From positions 13,492 to 77,491 of the forward strand of contig CAYJIM010000006.1 of the NCBI GenBank assembly GCA_964370215.1: DNA of 64,000 nt, read 5' to 3'. Each line of letters opens with the position of its first letter. The first letter of the stretch is position 1. Below the pieces are notes generated by a model. The model saw nothing but the letters and a program-made list of their open reading frames with translations, was not told where the DNA came from and made no database searches. Below, one piece after another: positions 55,163-61,886 of this stretch. Origin of the DNA: Massiliimalia sp964370215 (GTDB lineage Bacteria; Bacillota; Clostridia; Oscillospirales; Ruminococcaceae). A program made the position numbers and the translations under genes.

Positions 55163-56506
55163 TTAGCTTAATTCATTTTCAATCTGTTCTTGTGCTGCAT
55201 TCAACGCTTCGGTTGGATCGACACCGTTTTCAATGACGTCCACCAATGTGGTGGTGGTCAACACATTGCTGATGACAGGGCTTGCTGTCACAGATCTTAC
55301 CGCTTCAATTTCATCCTGCACTTCAAGCAAGGTGTCAAATGGATTGGTTAAGAAGTACTCTACAAACATATTTTCAGGGTTATGGGTCAACGCTTCATCT
55401 GTCCACAAAGAAGTGTTGCAAGGATCGAACCCAAGTACATTCCAGATTTGCTCATTGCCCAGTTCAGACAGTTTTGCCCATGCCAACCATTCTGCGGCGA
55501 GTTCTGCATTTTCACTGCTGTTCATGACCACGGTACCGGTACCACCACCGCCGTACGAGCGTGGTTGCCCTTCTTCAAATACAGGGATTGGTGCAATTGC
55601 AATTTTGCCTTTCAAATCTTCCATGTAGTTTGTGTATCTGGACATGTACCACAACGGTCTGATGACGGAGGCATATTGCCCATCATTGATGACCCCATAT
55701 GCTTCTTCTACATCCGCATGTCCGCCCGGAATGGTTTGATCCACACCTGCGTTATAAAGATCTTGAATCATGGTCATTGCCTTGACCATTTCAGGGGTGT
55801 TGACTTGTGGGTTCCCCTCATCATCAACAAAATCAGTGCCCTGTTGTGTCAACATGCCGGTCAACGCCCATGCGTTTGTGGTTTCAGCAGCACCCATGAT
55901 GTACCCTGCTTCCGCCACTTTCAAGCCCGCTTCCATATAATCGTCCCAAGTGACGATTTGGGTGTAGTCCACTCCAGCTGCCTCTAAAATTTCAGTGTTG
56001 TAGAAAATCACCGCTGCACCAACGTGGGTCGGGATACCGTAATCTTTGCCATCCTGTCCGTAAATGGATAAACGAGAGGCGACAATGTCCTCACGATAAG
56101 GATCCACATAAGAAGTCATATCAAAGAATGGTACTTCCCCTTGCAAATAGTTTGGGAATCTGCCGATTTCCACATCGACCATATCGGGAGCACCTGTCCC
56201 AGACTGTACTGCAATGGTCAATTTATCGTGCATATCATTATAAGGATAGGTTGTCATGTTGATGCCGATTTGTTTGTCCGGATTGTCTTCATTCCAACGA
56301 GTCAGCATATCGCTGTAAAACTGACCGTGTAGTTCGACAAACACCCACATTTCCATGGCTGTCGCAGTTTCATCTACCGTTTCGTCCAATGCGGTATTGG
56401 TATCTTCAACCGGTGCTGTACCACATGCGGTCAAACCACCCATTGTCCCTGTTGCAAGTGCGAGTGTCAATAGCAGTGTCAACGCTTTTTTCATAGAACC
56501 TTTCAT
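55163..56506 (-). CDS. Carbohydrate ABC transporter substrate-binding lipoprotein
   Basis: An extracellular solute-binding protein (family 1) of about 447 residues. The signal ALTLLLTLALATGTMGG ends in the lipobox LTAC, so it is tethered to the outer face of the membrane, where it would catch sugar for the two permeases. Visible parts are VELHGQFYSDMLTRWNEDNPD, TAVQSGTGAPDMVDVEIGRF, and a C-terminal VNDGQYASVIRP-like segment. Three starts are possible: 56512 is only two bases from GGAGG, 56506 is eight bases away and is preferred, 56494 is third. It follows abfA by 28 bases. Confidence 0.93.
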   Translation of the reverse strand: MKGSMKKALTLLLTLALATGTMGGLTACGTAPVEDTNTALDETVDETATAMEMWVFVELHGQFYSDMLTRWNEDNPDKQIGINMTTYPYNDMHDKLTIAVQSGTGAPDMVDVEIGRFPNYLQGEVPFFDMTSYVDPYREDIVASRLSIYGQDGKDYGIPTHVGAAVIFYNTEILEAAGVDYTQIVTWDDYMEAGLKVAEAGYIMGAAETTNAWALTGMLTQQGTDFVDDEGNPQVNTPEMVKAMTMIQDLYNAGVDQTIPGGHADVEEAYGVINDGQYASVIRPLWYMSRYTNYMEDLKGKIAIAPIPVFEEGQPRSYGGGGTGTVVMNSSENAELAAEWLAWAKLSELGNEQIWNVLGFDPCNTSLWTDEALTHNPENMFVEYFLTNPFDTLLEVQDEIEAVRSVTASPVISNVLTTTTLVDVIENGVDPTEALNAAQEQIENELS

Positions 56507-56533
56507 TTTCATGCCCTCCTCATAATCATTGAT

Positions 56534-58054
56534 TTACGACGATTGTTTTTTGAGTCTGATGACATTCCAAGATGCTTTTTGAAGTAGTAGTTGTGCCACA
56601 CCACCGTCCACTGTCGCTACTGCTTTGGTGGTTGGTTTCACACGATCCGGATGTTGTACTGTATTGACCGCTTTCAGGTCATCGCAAGTCATGGTGATGT
56701 GTTCGACCATTTGGTACCCTTCAAACGCACGCAAGTTACAATCCATCACAAGGTCTTCTTCTAGGTCTCGATTGACTGCAAATACGGTGAGTTCACTTTC
56801 ATCATCACTGAGTACTGCAACCGCATCCAGATAAGGGACATCGGTAAAGTTTTTGGAATCGTATTTTGGCGAGTTGATCACCGGCATGATTGCCGTCCCT
56901 CTGCCGTATGTCGACGCATGTAGCAGTGGATAGTAGATGGTCTGTCTACAAATTCCGCCACCCTTTGCGGTGAAGATCGGTGCAATGACATTCACAAGCT
57001 GTGCAATACACGCCATTTTGAGTCTGTCGGCATGTTTTAAGAAGGTGATTAAGCTACATCCCACCATCAAAGCATCTTCAAAGGTATAAATATCTTCCAA
57101 CAGTGCCGGTGCTACCTGCCATGGTCTTTGTGCCATCTCGTCGTTGTCACTATCGTTGGAGTGATACCAAACATTCCATTCATCAAAACTGAGCATGATG
57201 TCTTTTTTGCCACGTTTGACCGCTTTGACATAGTCACAGGAAGCGATCACGGTTTTGATGAAGCGGTCGATTTCCAAGGAAAACGCAAGGTAATCAGCGG
57301 TATCGTTGGCTTTGTTGCTGTAGTATTGATGGAGCGAAACATAGTCGACTGCATCATAAGTATGGGTGAGGGTTTCAGCCTCCCAAGTTGGGAAGGTTGG
57401 CATGTTGGTGTTGGAGCTGCCACAGGATACCAATTCCAAAGTCGGATCAAACACCTTCATGGCTCTGGCAGTTTCCACTGCAAGTCGACCGTATTCTTCC
57501 GGTGTTTTGTGTCCTGTTTGCCAAGGTCCGTCCATTTCATTGCCAAGGCACCACACTTTGATGTCATGTGGGTCGGTATATCCGTGTGCAATTCTCAAGT
57601 CACTCCAATAAGACCCTTTGGTGTGATTGCAGTATTCCAGCAAATTGAGGGCATCTTCCACACCTCGTGTACCCAGATTGACCGCCATCATCACATCGGT
57701 GTTGGCTTTTTTTGCCCATGTGCAAAATTCATTGGTTCCGATTTGATTGGGTTCGGTCGTGCGCCATGCCAAGTCCAATCGTTGCGGACGATTTTCTTTT
57801 GGCCCGACGCCATCTTCCCACTTGTATCCCGAGACAAAATTCCCACCGGGGTAACGCACAATGGGGATGTTGAGTTCTTTTACAAGCTCCAGCACATCGG
57901 TACGAAATCCATCTTTGTCAGCACACGGATGATCCGGCTCATAAATGCCCTCGTACACACAACGCCCCAAATGTTCCACAAAAGAACCGTAAAGTCGTTT
58001 GTCAATTTTCCCTACTTGAATTTCCTTTTCCAACAAAACTTTCGCTTTTTTCAA
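56534..58054 (-). CDS. abfA: Alpha-L-arabinofuranosidase, GH51
   Basis: Removes non-reducing alpha-L-arabinofuranose from arabino-oligosaccharides, here in the cytoplasm since no signal peptide is present. The 506 residues match GH51. The conserved start LYGSFVEHLGRCVYEGIYEPDH, RYPGGNFVSGYKWEDGVGP and the catalytic residues are clear: acid/base Glu173 in LGNEMDGPW and nucleophile Glu292 in SFDEWNVW. A C-terminal beta domain begins near 380. It is the first gene of the operon with the importer, divergent from the ArsR-like regulator, with a consensus promoter at 58156-58184. Confidence 0.97.
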   Translation of the reverse strand: MKKAKVLLEKEIQVGKIDKRLYGSFVEHLGRCVYEGIYEPDHPCADKDGFRTDVLELVKELNIPIVRYPGGNFVSGYKWEDGVGPKENRPQRLDLAWRTTEPNQIGTNEFCTWAKKANTDVMMAVNLGTRGVEDALNLLEYCNHTKGSYWSDLRIAHGYTDPHDIKVWCLGNEMDGPWQTGHKTPEEYGRLAVETARAMKVFDPTLELVSCGSSNTNMPTFPTWEAETLTHTYDAVDYVSLHQYYSNKANDTADYLAFSLEIDRFIKTVIASCDYVKAVKRGKKDIMLSFDEWNVWYHSNDSDNDEMAQRPWQVAPALLEDIYTFEDALMVGCSLITFLKHADRLKMACIAQLVNVIAPIFTAKGGGICRQTIYYPLLHASTYGRGTAIMPVINSPKYDSKNFTDVPYLDAVAVLSDDESELTVFAVNRDLEEDLVMDCNLRAFEGYQMVEHITMTCDDLKAVNTVQHPDRVKPTTKAVATVDGGVAQLLLQKASWNVIRLKKQSS

Positions 58055-58109
58055 AATTTCACTCCCTTTTCAATTTGGTTTTACATTTACCTCGAGCGTT
58101 CTTTTTTAT

Positions 58110-58145
58110 TTTAGATAAATGTATACTAATGCTTTTGTATCTAAA
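58110..58145. promoter_or_regulatory. Candidate operator, inverted repeat
   Basis: TTTAGATA (58110-58117) is the reverse complement of TATCTAAA (58138-58145), 20 bases apart. It lies just downstream of the predicted abfA transcription start, a position suited to repression by the divergent ArsR-like regulator. This is inference. Confidence 0.4.
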
Positions 58146-58155
58146 CTATATCGTT

Positions 58156-58184
58156 ATATTATCACTAATTTAATATATTGTCAA
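58156..58184 (-). promoter_or_regulatory. abfA operon promoter
   Basis: TTGACA (58184-58179) and TAATAT (58161-58156) on the reverse strand, 17-base spacer. The leader is about 95 bases. Confidence 0.75.
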
Positions 58185-58221
58185 TACTTTTTTGTCTATT
58201 TTTTAATTTAAAATTTATGTG

Positions 58222-58250
58222 TTGCTTTTAAAATAAAATATTGTTATAAT
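58222..58250 (+). promoter_or_regulatory. Promoter of the ArsR-like regulator
   Basis: TTGCTT (58222-58227) and TATAAT (58245-58250), 17-base spacer. Confidence 0.75.
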
Positions 58251-58319
58251 ATTAAAAACGACATTAAACTATTTTAGAACAGGACGTGTAACGATATGCT
58301 GCATATAAAATCATTACAA

Positions 58320-58419
58320 NNNNNNNNNNNNNNNNNNNNNNNNNNNNNNNNNNNNNNNNNNNNNNNNNNNNNNNNNNNNNNNNNNNNNNNNNNNNNNNNN
58401 NNNNNNNNNNNNNNNNNNN
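58320..58419. other. 100-N assembly gap flanked by 55-base duplication
   Basis: Bases 58265-58319 are identical to 58420-58474. The duplicated part includes the first codons of the regulator, so the ATG at 58294 is a copy of the true start at 58451. The sequence here is not a tandem repeat. Confidence 0.9.
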
Positions 58420-58450
58420 TAAACTATTTTAGAACAGGACGTGTAACGAT

Positions 58451-59395
58451 ATGCTGCATATAAAATCATTACAAAAGAGTAAGGCTCTCTTTGACGCTTT
58501 AAACTCCGATGTACGCATCAATATACTGGAGATCCTCACCGAAAAGGGGGAGGCCAATTTCAACAGCCTTGCCAAAGAGTTGGGGTTGACCAACGGCGCC
58601 ATCACCACACATATCCGAAAATTGGAACTTGCTGATTTGATTGACGTACGTGCGGCTGCGGCAAGTCGTGGATCGCAAAAGGTTTGCACCTTAAAGTATC
58701 ACAAGGTGTTGATCGACTTTTTCGAGGAGCGAGATACCAGTGACCAAGTCTACACCTACGATATTGACATTGGCCATTACACCGACTACAAGGCACGTCC
58801 CACCTGTGGCATCGTGACGCCCAGCGGTATTTTGGGCGAATTTGATGATCCCCGTTATTTTGCTTTCCCCGAACGCTTTCAAGCTGGCCTTCTTTGGATG
58901 GGTTCCGGATATTTGGAATATGTCATCCCCAACAACTTAAAACTCTCCCAACGGATGAGTGAACTTCAAATTTCTGTGGAAATTTCCTCCGAAGCACCGG
59001 GGTTTTCCGAGCACTACCCTTCGGATATTTATTTTGAAGTCAACAACTGTAGCCTTGGGATCATCACCACACCGGGGGAGTACAACGACCGCAAAGGCAT
59101 GTTGAATCCCGATTGGTGGTACAGTTATTTGGGGCAGTACGGCAGGCTCAAAATGATCACCGTCAATGAAAAAGGAACCTTTGTAGACGGCCTTAAAATC
59201 TCTGCTACAACGGTGCAGGATCTGAATATTACCAGTGAATCTAAAATCAAGTTTCGCATGGGTGTACACGAAAACGCCTATCATGTCGGTGGATTCAATC
59301 TTTTCGGCAAAGAGTTCGGCGACCATGCAAACGGTATTTTGACAAAGATGTTCTTTGAAGAAATCCCCAACCAACAGGGGGTGTTATTTGAATAA
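58451..59395 (+). CDS. ArsR-like winged-helix regulator with large C-terminal sensor domain
   Basis: A 314-residue regulator. Residues 1-90 form a winged-helix DNA-binding domain (ALNSDVRINILEILTEKGEANFNSLAKELGLTN then GAITTHIRKLELADLI). The remaining 220 residues are far longer than in a metal-sensing ArsR protein and are probably a beta-rich ligand domain (GIVTPSGILGEF, PDWWYSYLGQYGRLKM); two Trp and several Tyr suggest sugar stacking. It is divergent from abfA and 77 bases upstream of GH127, so it probably controls both by sensing arabinosides; the ligand is inferred. The ribosome binding site is weak (AGGA, 12 bases away). Confidence 0.8.
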   Translation: MLHIKSLQKSKALFDALNSDVRINILEILTEKGEANFNSLAKELGLTNGAITTHIRKLELADLIDVRAAAASRGSQKVCTLKYHKVLIDFFEERDTSDQVYTYDIDIGHYTDYKARPTCGIVTPSGILGEFDDPRYFAFPERFQAGLLWMGSGYLEYVIPNNLKLSQRMSELQISVEISSEAPGFSEHYPSDIYFEVNNCSLGIITTPGEYNDRKGMLNPDWWYSYLGQYGRLKMITVNEKGTFVDGLKISATTVQDLNITSESKIKFRMGVHENAYHVGGFNLFGKEFGDHANGILTKMFFEEIPNQQGVLFE

Positions 59396-59472
59396 AATGT
59401 CCTCTGTTGCCAAACAAAAGTGACTTTCCTATTCACAACGACCGAGATGAAACGGCAGAATGGAGTATGACG

Positions 59473-61455
59473 ATGTATCAAGAACTGTTTACAAACAAGT
59501 TATCCATCCGCAACGTTCTGGTAAATGACCCTTTTTGGCACACCTTAATGGAGAAAACACGTACCCATGTCATCCCTTATCAATGGGAAGCCTTAAACGA
59601 CCGCATTTTAGGTGCAGAACCCAGTCACTGCATTGCAAACTTTAAGATCGCTGCCCAATTGACCGCACATAGAAAAAACCCCACACAGGTGGCATTGCCT
59701 GAAAATGCCACCTTTCAAGGGTTTGTATTTCAAGATAGTGACCTTGCAAAATGGTTGGAGTCGGTCGGGTACTCCTTGGCGTGGCATCCCGATGACGAAC
59801 TTGAAAAAATTGCAGATTCCTTGATAGACTTAATCTGTTCGGCACAACAAGAAGACGGCTACTTAAATACCTATTACATCATCAACGGTTTGGAGCAGCG
59901 GTTTACAAACCTAACTGACAACCATGAGTTATATTGTTTGGGGCATATGTTGGAGGCTGCACTTGCTTACTTCGATGCAACCGGCAAAGACAAACTTCTG
60001 AAAGCGATGCTTCGTTTCATTGAGTGTGTCGATCAACACATCGGCAAAGAAGAGGGTAAAATGCAGGGGTATCCCGGTCATGAAGTGCTTGAAATGGCGT
60101 TGATGCGCCTGTATGAAGTGACAAAAGATGCCCGTCATCTACAGTTGGCAAAATATTTTATTGACCAAAGAGGTCAATCCCCTCTGTACTTCCAATCCGA
60201 GGCGGATAAATACCATACCGCACACTGGGAAGACAGTTATTTTCGTTACCAGTATTACCAAGCAGGGAAGCCGGTGCGCCAACAACATGTTGCCGAAGGT
60301 CATGCAGTGCGTGCGGTATATCTTTATGCAGGTATGGCGGCGGTTGCAAAGGAAACGGGTGACGATGAACTCTATCAAGTTTGTTGTGATCTTTTTGACA
60401 ACATCGCCACCAAGCAAAGCTATATTACCGGTGCCATCGGACAATCGAGTTACGGAGAAGCCTTCACCTATGACTACGACTTGCCAAATGACACGGTTTA
60501 TGCTGAAAGTTGTGCGCAAATCGGCTTGATGTTTTTTGCCATGCGTATGCTCGAACTTGCACCAAAACGCATCTATGCCGACTTGATGGAACGCGCACTG
60601 TTCAACGGCGTCATCAGTGGCATGTCCTTAGACGGACAAAGTTTCTTTTACGTCAACCCACTTGAAGTCGTTCCTGAAGCCTCGGAAAAGGATCACTTAC
60701 GAAAACATGTGAAGGTCGAGCGTCAAAAATGGTTTGGTTGTGCTTGCTGTCCACCGAACATTGCAAGACTGCTTTCTTCCATCGGCACCTACGCTCATAC
60801 TGTCAATGAGCATAGGTTGTACACCCACCTGTTCATCGGCTCGCAAACAACCTTTCAAATGAATGACACGCCTATCTCGTTGGCTTTGACTACCCGCTAC
60901 CCATGGGAAGAAACCGTCGAAATGTGCTTTACGATGGAGCAGAGTGTTTGCTTTGATTATGCCATTCGCCTGCCAAGTTGGTGCACAAAACACGAGTTGT
61001 TGTTAAACGGCAACGCCGTTTCCTACAACATCGTTGATGGATACGCTGTCATTTCACGCATGTGGCAGTCAGGCGACAGGTTGACCCTCACACTTTCCAT
61101 GCCGGTGGTCATGATGAAATCCAATCCCAAAGTACGTGAAAACATCGGAAAGGTTGCCGTTATGCGAGGCCCTTTGGTGTATTGTTTAGAGGAGGCTGAC
61201 AACGGCAATCAGTTGCACCGTGTGTCGGTCGGCGACTGCCCCAATTTCAAGGTGCAGTTTGAAAAAGACTTATTGGGTGGTGTGGTGACCCTTTCGTCTG
61301 ACGGTAAATTCCTCTGCGAAAATCAAGGGGAGGAGCACTTGTTGTACACACAAGTTTCCACCGCTACCTACGCCGAAAAGCCTTTAAAATGGATTCCTTA
61401 TTATGCGTGGGCCAATCGTGGTGCCGGTGAAATGCTTGTTTGGGTGCATCAATAA
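59473..61455 (+). CDS. Beta-L-arabinofuranosidase-like protein, GH127
   Basis: A 660-residue cytoplasmic enzyme without signal peptide that should release beta-L-arabinofuranose, as HypBA1 does in Bifidobacterium longum. The (alpha/alpha) barrel carries the catalytic zinc-thiolate site: Glu345 and Cys347 (ESCAQIG) and the pair Cys425-Cys426 in CCPPN, one of which is the nucleophile in HypBA1. Other landmarks are YPGHEVLEMALMRLYEVT and GHAVRAVYLYAGMA. C-terminal beta domains follow about residue 430. The frame is open from 59407, but GGAG seven bases ahead of the ATG at 59473 is the best start. Confidence 0.93.
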   Translation: MYQELFTNKLSIRNVLVNDPFWHTLMEKTRTHVIPYQWEALNDRILGAEPSHCIANFKIAAQLTAHRKNPTQVALPENATFQGFVFQDSDLAKWLESVGYSLAWHPDDELEKIADSLIDLICSAQQEDGYLNTYYIINGLEQRFTNLTDNHELYCLGHMLEAALAYFDATGKDKLLKAMLRFIECVDQHIGKEEGKMQGYPGHEVLEMALMRLYEVTKDARHLQLAKYFIDQRGQSPLYFQSEADKYHTAHWEDSYFRYQYYQAGKPVRQQHVAEGHAVRAVYLYAGMAAVAKETGDDELYQVCCDLFDNIATKQSYITGAIGQSSYGEAFTYDYDLPNDTVYAESCAQIGLMFFAMRMLELAPKRIYADLMERALFNGVISGMSLDGQSFFYVNPLEVVPEASEKDHLRKHVKVERQKWFGCACCPPNIARLLSSIGTYAHTVNEHRLYTHLFIGSQTTFQMNDTPISLALTTRYPWEETVEMCFTMEQSVCFDYAIRLPSWCTKHELLLNGNAVSYNIVDGYAVISRMWQSGDRLTLTLSMPVVMMKSNPKVRENIGKVAVMRGPLVYCLEEADNGNQLHRVSVGDCPNFKVQFEKDLLGGVVTLSSDGKFLCENQGEEHLLYTQVSTATYAEKPLKWIPYYAWANRGAGEMLVWVHQ

Positions 61456-61481
61456 GCGTAACCACCTACAAGTGACAAAAA

Positions 61482-61523
61482 GAAAAACTGGGGGAGCAAC
61501 ATGGCTCCCCCAGTTTTTCTTTG
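61482..61523 (+). terminator. GH127 terminator
   Basis: GAAAAACTGGGGGAGC pairs exactly with GCTCCCCCAGTTTTTC around AACATG, with further T-rich sequence after it. Confidence 0.9.
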
Positions 61524-61541
61524 ATCGATTGATTTTCACGA

Positions 61542-61757
61542 ACGTGTCTTGCCATGTCCCTACAGATGGATCATTCAATTGTACGGTAGGGCGACCGTTG
61601 GTCGTCTGCAACAAAAGTTTGGTTCACTTTTTCAAAAGTGACAGGGGGGTGGGACAGTGTCCCACGGTCTTGATTGCCGAAGGCAACGTCCAAGCGTCAG
61701 CGTTCAAGGGATTTGGTTCGATGGATAGCGGACGTGTCTTGCCATGTCCCTACAGAT
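61542..61757 (+). repeat. 26-base direct repeat pair
   Basis: ACGTGTCTTGCCATGTCCCT plus ACAGAT occurs identically at 61542-61567 and 61732-61757 and encloses the alpha module of locus D. Confidence 0.85.
61611..61672 (+). repeat. Alpha module, copy D
   Basis: H1 TCACTTTT-TC-AAAAGTGA, H2 GTGGGAC-AGT-GTCCCAC, then GGTCTT and TTGCCGAAGGCAA. Confidence 0.75.
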
Positions 61758-61780
61758 TCCCACTGCCCGCCGGTGCTACC

Positions 61781-61849
61781 GGCTCGTGGACGGGTTTTCG
61801 TGCGATGGGTGCTCGGTCGGCAACAACAGCGGGTTTTACCCGCACAAAA
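61781..61849 (-). repeat. Beta module, copy D
   Basis: On the reverse strand it reads GCGGGTAAAACCCGC, then a core with CATCGCACGAAAACCCGTCC, closely matching 2451-2520. Here the first hairpin is GCGGG/CCCGC. Confidence 0.7.
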
Positions 61850-61880
61850 AGAATCTGCCCTCATCGGCAGATTCTTTTTG
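61845..61880 (-). terminator. Terminator of the sortase-type surface protein gene
   Basis: CAAAAAGAATCTGCC pairs exactly with GGCAGATTCTTTTTG around a 6-base loop, directly after the stop codon at 61887. Confidence 0.9.
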
Positions 61881-61886
61881 TGGTTG

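Larger units (their letters stand above)
58055..58450. promoter_or_regulatory. Divergent control region abfA/ArsR-like regulator
   Basis: A markedly AT-rich stretch without a gene. It contains two outward-facing promoters, the inverted repeat at 58110-58145 and the third assembly gap. With the 55-base duplicate and Ns removed, the true spacing between the two start codons is about 240 bases. Confidence 0.7.
61524..61850. repeat. Intergenic hairpin mosaic, locus D
   Basis: No gene is seen. The stretch contains a 26-base direct repeat (61542-61567 and 61732-61757), an alpha module (61611-61672), half of the AGGGATTTGG hairpin seen at locus A, the GCCGGTGCTACCGGC element shared with the eno end, and a reversed beta module. 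Confidence 0.75.

Noticed and set aside
58294..58319. A second start of the ArsR-like regulator, suggesting gene duplication
   Set aside because: It is part of the exact 55-base duplication beside the N gap and most likely an assembly artefact.
2396..61850. Insertion sequences at the four repeat loci
   Set aside because: No transposase frame or remnant is found in any of them; the content is hairpin modules only.
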